DNA of 64,000 bases from assembly GCA_961205875.1 (NCBI GenBank), contig OY540816.1:17432701-17496700 (forward strand). The letters run 5' to 3'. The first letter of the stretch is position 1. Every line of letters begins with the position of its first letter. A program made the position numbers and the translations under genes. This DNA comes from Sialis fuliginosa. Its lineage: Eukaryota > Arthropoda > Insecta > Megaloptera > Sialidae. The notes below the pieces were generated by a model. That model did not search any database. It worked only from the letters and a program-made list of their open reading frames with translations, and had not been told where the DNA came from. Positions 34,515 through 48,290 of this stretch are shown here, in pieces.

Positions 34515-35450
34515 ACAGGACCGGTTTTAGAGTTAAAGTACAATTTATCATTAGTTTAAATTAAATTTTCTAAGTAAGAAAATTGGTCGAAGGTATTTAC
34601 AAAAAAAGTACTAAGTACTTTTTGCTATAAAAATATAGATTATAAATAAAAAATATTTTATGATATTGCTTCCAAATTTTGAATAAAAAATGTTTTTTTT
34701 TGTAAATAGCTTAATTTTTGAATAAAAAATCACAACTTTTAAATTTATTGATAAATAAATAAATGTAACATACCTGACTTCAAGCTGGCTTCTTCTTTCT
34801 TCTACAATGTTACATAATTGTATAGATATTACAAAAATTTGTTAACACGCATTTCACTTTAACCGATAATAGTACATTTAGATCACAAAATCTGTAGTAT
34901 AATGATAATTAATTAACTAAAAATACCACTGTAATATATTTAACCGCGAAATACCAACATACTAATATACAACTGACTTCCCCCAGGGTATTTGCAATTA
35001 CATAAAATATCATTTATAAAACATATACCTACAAAAATACCTACCAACACATATACAAAATAAATGTAATATATCAAGTAATAGGCTCTTGTTTTATTTT
35101 AAACATTTATTGGTTTATTATTATTATAATAACCAATAACTAAATTTAATTTTATAAAAAAATTACACGTGCTTAATACGGATAATATGAAATTCTGTTT
35201 GCATTATTAACGTCAAGTCATATAGTGTTATCTATATATTTGCTTATATAATAAAATAAATTATCATTTAATTGTATCAACACATTACACATATTTGTTT
35301 TTCCCAAAAATTTCTAAGTTGAAAATAATTACATACATATACAAGAAAAATATATTATTTTGTATTTTGATATTATTAAAATTATCTCATTGTAAATTTA
35401 AAAATGGTAGATAGTTTTGAAAGTTGTTAAGCCATATAATGATTTTTATA

Positions 35451-35472
35451 CACACACACATACACACACACA
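35451..35472. repeat. (CA)n microsatellite
   Basis: CACACACACA-TA-CACACACACA, interrupted once. Confidence 0.8.
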
Positions 35473-36059
35473 TATTCATTTAAATACGACGTTAATTTAA
35501 AATTTCTGGTAGTATCTAAAATTACAATTTTGAAATCACGTTCCACCAAAATGAACAAAATATTACTTATACTAATTTCATTCTAAATGACTTATAAAAT
35601 AACTCAAAAAAATAAAACATAAAGCTGTTTAAATAAGTCCTGCTTAACTTTAACGTTTATCAATTCAAATATGTAAAATAATATTTTTTTAATTATTCCT
35701 ATGACTAATTGACTGCTGACTATTTATATAATTGCACTGTTAATATAATATAAGGATCTAATAAAATTGCATAAAATTGACCTTGATAAGTCGTCAGTTA
35801 TACTTATTAAAATTTATGTTAAAAAAATTCAGTATTAAATTAATATTATGAAGTTTTTTTTTGAAAAATATGTAACACAGCTCAGTCCGAGATAAAGCCA
35901 AACTAAAACAGTTTAAACCCAGAAACCAAGAATCTAAATTTGAAATGAAAATTCCATGTAATACCTCCAAAATACATAATATATAGATTCTGTTAAGTGA
36001 TGCAGGACTTTATAAACAAACTTAATTATTAAAAAAAAAAAACACACACACAAATCTAA

Positions 36060-36735
36060 AAAACCCACCACGACGAGTGCAATCGTCCGTTACACTAAAC
36101 TTCTAGCGCGTGTACTTTCGACGCGCATTATTACCACTATACTGAAACGGCGTCGACGTGAAACCGTACAGACGTCGCGATGCCACCCACCCCTCACCCC
36201 CTTTCGGCAATATTACACGCGCGCGCCTCTATCCAATGACACAGTGCTCGACATTCAACAAAGTTTCGTTTGGGCTTGCTGAACTTTTGACCGCTTAGTT
36301 TTAATTTAGGTGTAAAAAGTGTAAATGTACAAATACGCTGAAATTGCAAAAGTAATTGTATAAATAAAAATAAAATAATTTAATACATTCAGGGCAGTTT
36401 TATTAACTTCGAAAGAGCCTAAAAATTTAAATTATAAATTAAAAAAAACTTGAATTGAATGCTAAAAACTAAAAACATTGATGCCATTTTTAAAATTTTT
36501 AAATTTTGCTTCTTGCTGAGTAGTTTTTAATTACGTTCTCGCAGATTAAAATTTAAAAAATTGATTTTTAATAAAAGTTTAAAATTAAGGGAGAAGATGA
36601 GAATACAAGCCAGTACATTTTAGACAACAATATAAATACGAACTCGTATTTTCGCCTGTCGAATCGTTCCTCGCGCGGGATAATAGCGAAACTTCTTCGC
36701 TTGCCTGGAAGAGGGTTAGAATAAAGATTTGTGGT
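36060..36735. promoter_or_regulatory. CpG-rich island, candidate promoter
   Basis: Two CpG-dense stretches, 36060-36250 (CGACGAGTGCAATCGTCCG, TCGACGCGCATTATTACC, ACGGCGTCGACGTG, CACGCGCGCGCC) and 36650-36735 (TCGTTCCTCGCGCGGG), interrupt a very AT-rich region. The first carries CCAAT and an initiator-like TTTCAGTATAG on the - strand. No open frame fits a known protein. It could be the promoter and non-coding first exon of a gene outside the window, on either strand, or a foreign insertion. Confidence 0.4.
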
Positions 36736-37670
36736 GTCGTTGCCTAAGCTGTCGCAGATATGGGCACATATATAATATGTAAACTGCACTGTTTGCGACT
36801 TGCGTCATACCAAATAATTATATTTGCAATTTTTGTATGGAAATGTAATTTTACAAGCATAATTTTTATTATTATCCGATGTATTAATTAATTTTTGACA
36901 ATTTTTTTAATTGGTTTAAACATCTTAAAAATTATATTCAAAAGGAATTATAAGCAAAAAAATTTAATTTTAATTTTTAGAAGTCACTTTCCAAAGTGTC
37001 TGAACAAACCTCGATGATGAAAATGGTAAAAAATGAATGGTAATGTAAAGGGGCACCGTAATTCGGTCTCAAGCCAAAACAGAAGCAAAATAAGACGAAA
37101 ATCGCCAAACCGACATAGTCTGTTTGCATGTAATAAAACACTTTAACTTCATTTTTATCGAAACCACGTTTTTAAAAACTGCGGAAAACGTATCTTGGCC
37201 ATTTTCCATCCGATCGACTTAAAATTTTAACTGTAGCTTCTTAGATAGATTTTATATCGAAGTACACAAGATTTTTACGATTGGTTATCAATTACGGTTT
37301 TAATAAAAAAAATTGTTTTATATTTCATTAAAAAAGTTTATATATTTTGAGACATGTACAATATTGTACAATGTACAATAAACTCTCCAAATTTAGTTTG
37401 ATTGCTTTTTTTATTATTAAAAAAATCATAAAAAATGTCTCATTTTCCGAAGTGACAATAAGATGTAACCCCTTAATACATTGTTTTCTGTTTAATTTTT
37501 TTAAGGTTCTATTTTTCACACCTGTAAGCAATATTTTTATTTAATTACTTATAACACGTTTAAAGTTTTACCAAATGTTCTAACACAAATTCACTTTTTT
37601 AAACTAGCCCATGCTCAGTAATATTCACGCCTTCTCCCCTACTTACTAAACAAAAGTAAAATTATGTTTA

Positions 37671-37949
37671 TGTCTCATGTTATAAACAAACTAACAAAAA
37701 TCTGTTAGCTAACAAGCACTTTCAGCGAGGTATTAATTTTGTGACATATCTTCTATGGATTTCGAATTTAGAGCAGTGATACTTCAACTTAATATTATAA
37801 CGTACGAGATAATTTTCATAATATCACTAGTTTACTTACTGCACGAGCGAGAAACTTGTCAAACACTTCATGATACTTCAAGCGAACTGTCATATAGGAT
37901 TGATACCCTATTTGAAAGTGCTTATTAGATTTTTTTATAATACCAGACA
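37671..37949. mobile_element. TIR element TGTCCGGTATTATA, copy 2 (degenerate)
   Basis: Shares ATGGATTTCGAATTTAGAGC, AGTGATACTTCAACTTA and ATAATACCAGACA with copy 1 at 27866-28197, in the same orientation. The left end (TGTCTCATGTTATAAAC) is worn. Confidence 0.6.
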
Positions 37950-38714
37950 TTATTTAAATAACTTCACATCCCTGATGAAAAAAGATGTTGCAGAAATACA
38001 AATATAAAACATTTATTTTTATTTTTAGATACGTAAGATATCCATAATTTATACCCCATCTGAGCGACAGTGGCTTCATTGTTAGGCTTTCAACAAAGCG
38101 TTGTGAATGCCATTTTATCTATAAAGGTTTATTATTATTATTATTTCTTTTAATATTCCATACTTTGGTATCCTGTGGACCGGATAGATTCTCTCAATGT
38201 CCTTTTGTACGGTTTATCGATTTAAAAAAATCTTTACTGTGTTTATATTTATCATGTGTGGTTCTTTTTTGTTGTAAAGAGTAACATATTTCCAGTTTAA
38301 ATATTCTTCAAAGGCCGGAATTTGTATTAAATACAGTTTTCCAATTCAATAAATAATATTTTGATAGGCTTTCTTTTATGGTATATTTATAACGGTCGTG
38401 GGTGAATTTTTATTTTATTTTTATTATAACTGTATTGTATGTAAGAGAAGTGCATTTATTTTTTAGTTAAACGAAAAGATGGGCCTATATAGATAAAAAA
38501 ATTAATGTCTAATAGAAATATTATATTTTTAACTTCCCAACAGAAAGTTATTGTAATCGGTCCTAAAATCGAAATAAAAAATGTCAACATATTTTTATAT
38601 TTCAAGGTCATAATAGTTTATCACGAAGATATGTGTATGTGTGTACGTACGTACATTTTTGTCATTTTTTCCTGCACGAAATCTCGCAAATAAAAACGCT
38701 ATTGATTTCTTTGG

Positions 38715-39070
38715 GGTGCCAATCGAAGTGTCTTAACGTGAATATAATCTGAATGAAATTTCATCAAATTCGGTACAGCCGTTTTTTTGTAAGAACAAAA
38801 AGACTGCAAAAAATTTATTGAAAAAGATACTTTGAAATATTTTGAAACCTTGGATAAAATAATAATTAACTTATTTATTCAATTAAAAAAATATTGATCT
38901 AAAATATATAATTGCTCCTTTTTATATTTCTAAGCACTCTCGTTTTTGAGTTACAGCGTCTACAGATCGACAGACAGATAGATCAAAATGGATATTGTCA
39001 TCAAAATATCGAATTAAAAAAAATCGGCTTAGCAATATCATTGGTCGTATAAGAAAGTAAAACTTTGAGA
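38715..39070 (-). repeat. Interspersed repeat block
   Basis: 38715-38815 (GAATGAAATTTCATCAAATT, CGGTACAGCCGTTTTT, AAAAAGACT) has a relative at 63430-63525. 38940-39060 (TTACAGCGTCTACAGATCG, ACAGACAGATAGATC, AAAATGGATATTGTCATC) is the reverse of the 4262-4450 repeat. These may be two ends of one family. Confidence 0.55.
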
Positions 39071-39324
39071 TAACAAATTTTCACAAGACACAGTTTATAA
39101 ATGTTATACTGCTAAAGTTGCTATAGCTACCACATCGTATATCTCATGAGTAACATTAATACGTGGAAGTTTTCGAAAACAGGTAAATAACACACTCTAC
39201 ATACAAATAAAATAGTGATCACTAAGCTTACACCGTTAGAAAGCAGTTAAAACTTTAGTATTTAACTTTTAGATTATATTTTGATAATAATATTAAAGAT
39301 ATTTTTTTATAAAAGTCTTAGCAA

Positions 39325-39635
39325 GGACCCTAATAATGGCAAATTTTTAATTAAATGTACTGAATTAGAAATATTTGTTGATATTTGATTAATACCATTT
39401 CTGAATATTAATCTATACACAATTAACTGTCTTACAGCGTGATTTGATGACAATCGGCCAATAGGTGTCAAAATGGTAAACATTTCAACTAATTATTAGT
39501 ATAATTTATTTATTAATTATTATATTATCATAGAAACTGCTTTACATTGTTTCAAATTTGACGATTCTTTCTTTTATATCTTTTGTGTCATAGTACTTAT
39601 CATTTTGTAATCATTAGCAAGTAATAAGTGTAAAA
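39325..39635 (-). mobile_element. AAGGTACTGG MITE, copy 2 (truncated)
   Basis: Matches, in reverse, the interiors of the 53416-53887 and 58528-58972 copies: GATGACAATCGGCCAATAGG, TGTCAAAATGGTAAACATTT, AGTACTTATCATTTTGTAAT, CATTAGCAAG. Both terminal repeats are gone. Confidence 0.65.
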
Positions 39636-40628
39636 AATCACATGTATGAATTAATTTTTTATAAATGACAAGACTTTATGATCGGCTCTGTTTTCAGGGA
39701 TTGTCAGATTCAATTTGTGCAATAAATATTTACGGTTCAACAATATTCAAACTCTCAGCACCATTTTTTATACAATTAAAACTCCTTCGCAAAAAAACAA
39801 AGTCTGAACCAGAAACTCATAAAGAATATTGTTTACAACGAATAACCATTACAATGTTAGAAAAGTATTGCTTGAAAGTATAAAGCTAGATGAAAAGGAT
39901 ACTGTATATAATACAAGGGATTTTCCAAGGATTAAAGACCTTTTTACAGAGTGCTCCAAAAACTGCAATTAGCTAATATGTATTTCTTTTGATGTTAAAA
40001 TAGAAACAAGAAAGCTAATTCAGCATTTGTCTTTTAAATGTTAATACTAATGTGCTGTGTTTTAATTGCGTCTTTTTGGTTAAAACTGTTGTAATAAAGC
40101 CTTAAATTACATACCTACAGTGTGTCCCCGGATCGATTCATGAATAGGTTTAATACACAACACAATTTTTAGTTGAGTTAAGTTTTTGTGAACAAAATTT
40201 TATCGAGAAGTGTTATTCAGAATAAAAATTTGTAAGTTTGTACAAAATTTCATAAATATCAGACAACTATAGATTTTTTTTAATTAACTGATATTTTTTC
40301 AAGTTGCCTGAAGAAATATCAGACAAAATTTTTTTTTCAAAACTCAACTCAATTTTGTTGTCTGTATCTATATCAAGAAAAACAAGTTACAGTCAAAAAC
40401 ACAAATTAATTATTTATTACTATATTTAAAAAATAAATAAATTGTTGATAAGTTGTGTAATGAAAAAAATGGACAACGTTGTGATTGACAATTTTAATTA
40501 ATAATTAATTTGCATGCTTTTACTTTATATAAATATAGACACTCGTGTTAACGTAGATGTATATTTAATAGACAGTATATGGAAAAATTCAGAATACAGA
40601 AACATTATAATTACATTATTATAGAGAA

Positions 40629-40651
40629 CATAGTGTATAGTATACACTATG
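40629..40651. repeat. Near-perfect 23-bp palindrome
   Basis: CATAGTGTAT-AGT-ATACACTATG. Isolated; no function seen. Confidence 0.5.
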
Positions 40652-42133
40652 CATACATAAGTGGGTAAAATATATATGTAGGTCGAAGGCATTGTATTTT
40701 TTATATTCTCTACCTATCAACAATTACATTTAACATAATATGTAATCATTACATCAAAAACGAAAGAAAACATTTTATGTTTATTTTACGTTTAATTATT
40801 TTTATTATACCTATTTATAATTTACAAAAACAAACTATATTTGCGGACTTTGGTAATAAAATTGATTAAATAAAGAGTTACTTATTTTGTTAGTAACAGG
40901 AGTTCGTGAGAATTATAAAAAACAAGCCCATTAATCCAAAAAAACCAAAATTTGCTCTTATAGCGGCCATAACTGGTGCCTTTATCTTACCTAATAATAC
41001 CAACTGATTTCTTTAGAAAGCACTAAAACAATGAAAATGATTTTTTTACGAACTAAATTATGATTCCTTTTTATGCTCATAATTAACGTTTTTGTCAAGA
41101 AGTATTTGAACTTTTGAACATAAAAAATAGTGTTTTATGAATATTATAACATTAATATTGTGAGTGTTATTCATACATATACAATAACAGTATAGAAACT
41201 GATACATTAATTTGTCAATAAGTTTTGAAAAGACAGATTTAATAAATACGTTATTTTAATAATTTCGCATTTCGTTAGTGATACAATTACAAAGTAAAGC
41301 AAAAGTTATTAATGACTTTAGTTTTAGACACGTAATTAATCTTCTCAAGTATCCTGATAGTTATTGACTGAAAATATACACCCATCGTGATTGGTGATTT
41401 AATTTAATATAACATGATTATAAATTGATTTAGGCTGGGTTAAAAAGCAAGTCAATATAACATACATATAAATACATTTTTTTTTAAATAATTGTTCAAT
41501 ATAATCTATAATTAATATATTAGACTGGCTTAAAAATGAATTTTATTTGTATGAGGCTTATAGACTCGGGAATTACTGAACCGATTTTTTTTACCAACCT
41601 ATTACTATACTCAAAAGTTTAAAAAAGTACACGAAAATAGAGTAGTTACATTTTGACATCTCCTGTAAAATTTGCAAAAATTGATTTATCCAGTTTTATT
41701 CTGTTGCTCTTCAAATATGTTTAAATATTTAGTTCAAATTTTTTTAAGGAGAACGAAAAATAATATTTATATAAAATTTAATAAAAATCAACGATATAGA
41801 GAGAGAGAGAATAGGTTCTAATGGAATATGTAAATCCCATGCCATATCACTTGTATTTTAACAAGTGTAATTTATATTATAATAATATATTATTATTTTC
41901 AATTACCCATTATAATAAATATAATTATATAATTTGAAAAATTCAACAATCACATTAAGTAAACTAGTTTGTTGAGGTTTGGGATCGCCATTATGTAATC
42001 TATTTGATCTGGTGCAAATATTCAGATGTTTCACACAGACACCTTTTATCTACAAACGTAATTAAACACATTATCATATGTTCTTCTTGAATAATTTTTG
42101 GTGCCTACAGAATAAATTTTGTGTTATTGCCTA

Positions 42134-42326
42134 ATTAGGATGTCTCATAAAAACTTTCAGGAGTTGTAGAGAACATCAAAACAATCGCTTTTTGTTTATA
42201 AACCAATGTCCGCAAATGAGCCGTTTTAGCAATAGAACAAAAGAAAGACCTCGCAAAAAAGCAATTAATTTTTCCTTTTGGTTTGGTCTGAAAGTTTGGC
42301 GTTATGTTTACGGAACACCCTGTATA
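42134..42326 (+). mobile_element. MITE with CAGGGTGTTCCGTAAAC end
   Basis: The left end AGGATGTCTCATAAAAACTT and right end AAGTTTGGCGTTATGTTTAC-GGAACACCCTGTATA are inverted, both reaching into AACTTTCAG. The interior matches 25443-25600. Non-coding. Confidence 0.65.
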
Positions 42327-42577
42327 GTTATTATGTAAAAATGGAAGTCTACATTAATATCTATAGTTATAAGATGATTAGAATAGAAAATTCACTGTAT
42401 AATATATTTTTTTGTCACTTTTACTTATGTTAGTAGAAGGAAAATATTTTTCTTTTTTGAGCAATTTCCTTTCCCCTGACTGTTGTCGCGAGGTAATGCA
42501 ATTCCAAGTAAATTGTCCATGATTTTTCGAAACTGACGTACAATGTACTGTTACTTGTGCACTTTGTGTAGACTAAA

Positions 42578-42896
42578 CAGTGGCGTAGATAGGGGGGTGA
42601 TTGAGATGATCAATCACCCCCCATGAGTTTAGTTAAAGATATTTTTTTTCAAATTTCCTAAGTATTGTAGAAGTAAATGGAAAAAATTTGGTAAATTAAG
42701 AGTAAAAAAAAAGGTCTTCAATTCTTGTTAAATTATGAATTACCTTTTTTTTAGTAATAAAAAGTAAATTAAATACAAAAAATGTAATTTTAAATTACAT
42801 TAATCATTTTTTTTCTTTTTTTCCGTATATTTTAGAGGCCCCTCAGCCACCACTTGTCATATCGCCCCCCATCGTAAAAAGCTATGTACGCCACTG
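42578..42896. mobile_element. hAT-type MITE with exact 8-bp TSD
   Basis: Ends CAGTGGCGTAGATAG and CTATGTACGCCACTG, flanked on both sides by AGACTAAA (42570-42577 and 42897-42904). A G-run lies inside the left end and a C-run near the right. Apparently recent, as the duplication is exact. Confidence 0.85.
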
Positions 42897-43429
42897 AGAC
42901 TAAACACATGCGAATAAGTATTAATAATAAGTATTCAATTTTTTCCATTTCGGTACGTAACATTAAAATAATTTGCAAGTGAACTTTTACGTTAAATACC
43001 TTATGGTAGTTCGTGTGAAAGAAATCTTATAAAATCCACTTACGAATCTGGCGCCATAATGAGCGGTAATCAGTGAATGTGGTGTCAGCAGTGCCATCTA
43101 GCTGCTCATTACCAAATCTCTCACACACATCGTCTCAGAATTACATCGAGAGGGTTGTTTGTCTGATGGAAATCCGATACCGACCCGAATTATGATTTAC
43201 TTTGTGGTATTGTAACAGACATTGTGTAGATTTAGAAACGGATTTCCAAATTTAGATCTTATTCCAATGCTCAAGTGATCTATGAATGTCTGTGGTTTGG
43301 GGTATCGATTGCGAGTATTTGGGTTAGTAATTTAGAAAATACTACTATGGTGGCTTTTAAATTATTGTAGAATAGTAAATGTATTTTTAAAAAGGTCTTT
43401 TAACGTGTACCAAGTTGCTTTGACACACA

Positions 43430-43540
43430 AAGTATATTTTTCTTCCTCGCGATATCGAAGATACGAGAAGCTTTGTGATTGTTTTAGAAAAAGACAAAAA
43501 AAATTTTCTCCGATTTCAAAATTTTAAATTGATTGGGTTG
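43430..43540 (-). repeat. Interspersed repeat, family R1, copy 3
   Basis: Reverse of the 51440-51618 repeat: CTTCCTCGCGATATCGAAGA, CTTTGTGATTGTTTTAGA, TTCTCCGATTTCAAAATTTT. Confidence 0.6.
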
Positions 43541-44713
43541 GTTAGTTTTTGTTAGGTTCGGTCTATTTTAACAAATCAACATGTGATTTATTATTTTATT
43601 TGGGGGGGAGATGGAACATCCCACCTCCCCCTAAAATGAAAGTGATACAATTAAAGCAAATTAAATTATATAATTATAATGTATGCAAATATTATTGCGC
43701 AAACAAAATTTTAATGCTCAAAATGGAAAATATTATTGCTCAAAAATTTTTTTTTTAATGTCACTTTATGTTTAGTATAAAATGCTCAGAATTCAAAATG
43801 TAATTGCTCAAATACAAAATATTTAATTCTCAAAGTTTATAAAATATTGTGTGCTTAAATACTGTCCCTTTTTTTATTAAATCAAATTAAAATGGAATTA
43901 CAATACGAAAAGAAAAATATTATGAAACGGTTTACAGTTTGATATTAGAAATACTCGTACTAATGTTTTCCTGAATTTCAACTGATCATATCATTTATTA
44001 CTTGTTTAGAAACTAACATAAGGTAACATAATTTTTTTTTTCGATAAGTGATATTTTTTTCAGAAAATAATGTTGCTCAGCAGTTTATTTATCTCACATC
44101 CAACATTTAATTACATTATTTATAAAAATACTTCCTCCGCTTTATCGTTAATAGGATATATGTATCTACGTAGGTTTTTTCTCGATAATCTATGTATAAC
44201 CATTTGGTAAATGTTAAAGTTAATTGAGCTATTACCTTACAAACAAGACAGATATTCTCTATACCTTTTAGGCATTAGTAACATCCAAAAGCTTGTTTTG
44301 TGCTTGATTGATTAATCCGAATTTCTTTTTCAAGTCGGTATATAAATAGATTTTATTTTTGAGACAAAAACTTCGTATTTTCATTTATAATTCAATTGTA
44401 CTTTTTACTTTCATGTTCCGAATATTCTTCCTGACCTACCCCATTTAGTGTAATGGATTTTGGTTTCTATAAATTAAAAAATGATATATTTCTTAAGTTT
44501 TAAAGAGTTTTCTGTTAAAAATGATTTAAAAATATTACAGAATATCGTTTTTATATACATACTTTAATCGCTTCTGTCACAGTACAAGTCATTATATGTA
44601 TAAGTTATTAGAGTCTAGCTAGTTAGTTTTCACTACCGGTATTTCCTAGTGTAATATATGTATGTACAAATATACATGTATACAATATAACAATCATTTT
44701 ATAATGATAAAAT

Positions 44714-45696
44714 CAGTGGCAAAGCTTCCATGGGAGCAGAGGAAGAAGTGCTTCCCTTTCTTTATAGGTAAATTAATACGAAACTGTGTTTTTAGTTACT
44801 AAATAATTTAAAAATATTATTAGAATATTCATCTTTCTTGTATTTTAGTCGATATTTGTTGAAGTTCACTGCAGGAAATTTTACAAAAAAATTTTGAATA
44901 TTTGATTTCGTTAAAAGTATGTTTATTGTATAGAAAATGACATGAAAAGTTGTTTGTTTCAAACCGCAGGTCTGTATCTCAAACCGTTCTCGAGATATAG
45001 CCTCTCAAAGTTTTAGTTTTTTTTAATTTTTGGAGAAAAAAGGCCATAACTTTTGAACGGATGGTCAGAATTGATTTTAGTTGACGGATTTGGAATCAGC
45101 GTGTCAAAATCTATATAATGACATGTATAATACCTTAAAACTCGAGAAAAAAAATTTCGCGAAAAATCGAAAAAATTCAAAGGGGTATACCTTAAAATAA
45201 TGTCGATTTTTGACCAAAATTTTTTTGTCGATTTTTAAAGTATTATACATGTCATTATATAGATTCTGATACGCTGATTTCAAATCCGTCAACTAAAATC
45301 AATTCCGACCACACGTTCAAAAGTTATGGCCTTTTTTCTCCAAAAATTTGAAAAAATTAAAACTTTGTGAGGCTATATCTCGAGAACGTTTTAAGATACA
45401 GACCTGCGGTTTGAAACAAACAACTTTTCACATAATTTTCTATACAATAAACATACTTTTAACGAAATCAAAAATTCTAAATTTTTTAGTGAAATTTCCT
45501 GCAATGAACTTCACCTCGTCATACAAATATCGACTAAAATACAAGAAAATAAGACGTAGAATCATTTAATTACTATATAAATATATAAGAAAAAGTAAAA
45601 GCTTGAACTAAAGCTGTTTCATAACTTTTTTTGTTAATAGGAGAGGAGGATTCACAAAATACGCTTCCTTTTTAAAAATTTCACGCCTCGCCACTG
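44714..45696 (+). mobile_element. Palindromic hAT-type element, copy 2
   Basis: Ends CAGTGGCAAAGCTTCC and CACGCCTCGCCACTG, flanked by an exact 8-bp duplication GATAAAAT (44706-44713 and 45697-45704). The interior is the same long palindrome as in 20759-21800, in the opposite orientation. Open frames at 45104-45292 (-) and 45348-45569 (+) are palindrome artefacts. Confidence 0.88.
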
Positions 45697-46630
45697 GATA
45701 AAATAATGGTTGCATTTTTATAAAGCGAACATTACTTAAGATCTATATTGTACAAATACATATGTACATATATACATATAGCCTATATGTTTCAAAACCA
45801 AATATCCTGAAATTTTCTTTTGCGTATATCTTCTTTAAAAATATAATTATTTTCGCATCGCGTGTTTGTACGTTTGGTCCGTTTGTGACGAACTGCGTCT
45901 TTCCTGAATTCATTATTCATTCTCTTATAAACAGGAAAAACAATGAGAATTGTGGCGTCGAAAAACCTTTGATCTAAATACTATTTATGTTTATTATCTT
46001 TTACACATTTTAAAGATTTGAATTGGGTTTGTTCTTGAGCACTTTGTAAGAAATTGAAGATATAATATATTGATAGATTTTTTATAACATTATTTTTTAA
46101 ATTAATGTTTCGTTTTTTTCTGTGAAATTTATTGATCTACTGACTAGGTTCGTTTTAGTCTTAATACTACCAAAAAAAAAACTATTTTATTTTTGGTTAA
46201 AAGGACTGTAAGCATTGCTTTTAAATTTTAGTTGGAATACTACATTTATTGTCAATATTTTTTGTATACTTTATATTTTTGTTTTCTAATGCATATACAT
46301 GGATCTTTTTTCAAAATTCAGTTTTTTGGCCTTTTTAGAAAATAAGGATATCAAAATAAAGTCATGAACAAAAAAAAGTGTAATGCATAAAAAAAATTTT
46401 ACGTTTGTATTAATTTCAAAAAATTGTCCCAAAAACGAGAAAGGGGGTACCTACTGAAATTTATTTTTCCTGAGGTCCCCCGAGTATCATAACGCGCCAC
46501 TGACAGATCTCCGTTGGTATAATAAACCTTAATTATAATTTACTCAATGCGTTATTATGATACAATAGTTGCGCCGCGTATGTTTTTGTAATGACATTAA
46601 TTGGGAAGTATATTAGCAACAAAGGTTTGT

Positions 46631-46650
46631 ACACACACACACACACACAA
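46631..46650. repeat. (CA)n microsatellite
   Basis: About nine to ten CA units. Confidence 0.8.
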
Positions 46651-48290
46651 AACAAGGTAGTGACGATGTTGGACGATCAACATAGCACTCCGGTCACGCA
46701 TCAGCTAAAAACTGATGTAACATACAACGGACTTGTTTCTAGTGTCTGCTCTAAATAAAATGTACAATGTAGTAATATTTATAGTTTAAACGGTAACAAA
46801 ATAAGTAAATAATAATTGTTGTGATTTTGTTTTGATTTTGAAGTATATTTTCGTAAAATTTTAAAAAAACATCTGCCAAGTAAATACACAGTGCTTCCTC
46901 TTGCTAAATTCACCAAATGTAGTTAATTATTGAACAATTTAAATAAAAATCGATAAAGTGTTCAGATAAATTGCCTGGCATTGGTAAACCATTTATACAA
47001 TTTTAATAATTCAGAAAAATACAAACACTAGAATTTCTCCGTGGCTTCGACCGCGTTTATTTCAAAATTGGTAAATGCCTGCACGACGGATTTATCCAAA
47101 AACATTAGTTTTAATAATTTTTTGCATATTTGAACGTATTTATTAGAAAATATCAATTGTACATTTTTCTCAATACGTGCCTGACTTAAAAGTTCAATAT
47201 AATTTGTTGGTATAGTTACATCAATACTCTTTCTTTCAATTTATTTTTATTAGAAATTAATTCAAGGATCTTAGGCTTCCAGTAAAAGTCTCATCAAAAT
47301 CGGTTCAGTAACAAGTCGTAACAAACAAACAGGCAGATAAGGTTTGTAAAAACTATTAAATTGATTATATTACCTTAATTCCCAAATATTTCTATTGTTT
47401 CAGCCTACAAAATAGTGATATTATTTTGATTTATATCAAGTACCATTTTCACATGTGTACCAGTCTGAGCATCTCTATACGCCACAAAGAATGTACCTAC
47501 TCAATATTACATAGACATCGTGTCTGGTGAAATCAATGCAAGTACGATGATGTACAGTTATAATAACATTTCTTTCGGAAATAATTACCATCGAGAAGAA
47601 ATTTCATGCAATCGTTTAATAAATAATTGCAAAATTCTTGCGCAAATGTTTTAATTTATATTAAGAAAAAACTTTTATATCCTGTTCCGTATATACCCTA
47701 TCTATGTTAGTTATCATATATTATCAAGTAGAATTACGAATTAGATAAATAAATAAAAAATAAAAAAATTCTATGGAAAGAATTTGGCTTGCACAAAAAT
47801 CCCAAATTATACAAAGCCAGTCCAGAAAATTTTAATACGATCTGTCGACAAACTAACTGTTCTTCTTACGAAAATTCATAATTCGACATAGGTATTAACT
47901 AAAGCAAATGGATTTCGAATCCAATCGTAATTTTCTGTATTTAGAGAAGGATAGTAATATACAATATGTTGTTCTAATAATGATCTAATTATTTATTATT
48001 CTGTGAAACGACTGAAATAAGATTAAACACAGCTCCTTAAAATGAATGAACGGGCTCGGTACCGCTGCTTGTGAATTGTTTTGTCGCGAAGCTGCGAGAG
48101 GGCTGCTGGTGTATCTATAATTAAAATGTTACAGTCAAAACTATAAATATCACCCCAAATTAGTGCACATATTTTATATGTATGAAACAAAAAAGTAATA
48201 TAATTTATTTAGTTTCCAAAATTTTATAAAGCCTCCAAATACCAAATTCATTTGTAAAGATAGGTATATTGGTATCCGAATAACATAATA

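Larger units (their letters stand above)
24166..36040. other. Gene-poor region, part 1
   Basis: No exon could be supported over nearly 12 kb. It contains TTAGGTTAGGTTA motifs near 24470, G-runs near 24650 and 26310, and the degenerate elements listed separately. Open frames are short and lack coding features. Confidence 0.55.

Noticed and set aside
36568..36789. 73-residue frame on the - strand in the CpG-rich region
   Set aside because: Short, no recognised domain; base composition is better explained by a promoter-like island.
43085..43110. Possible CTCF site (TAGATGGCACT on the - strand)
   Set aside because: The core fits the consensus, but such a degenerate 11-mer is expected about once or twice by chance in a window this size.
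46480..46496. GCGCCACTG as the right end of another hAT element
   Set aside because: No matching left end or target duplication could be found nearby; probably a solitary remnant.
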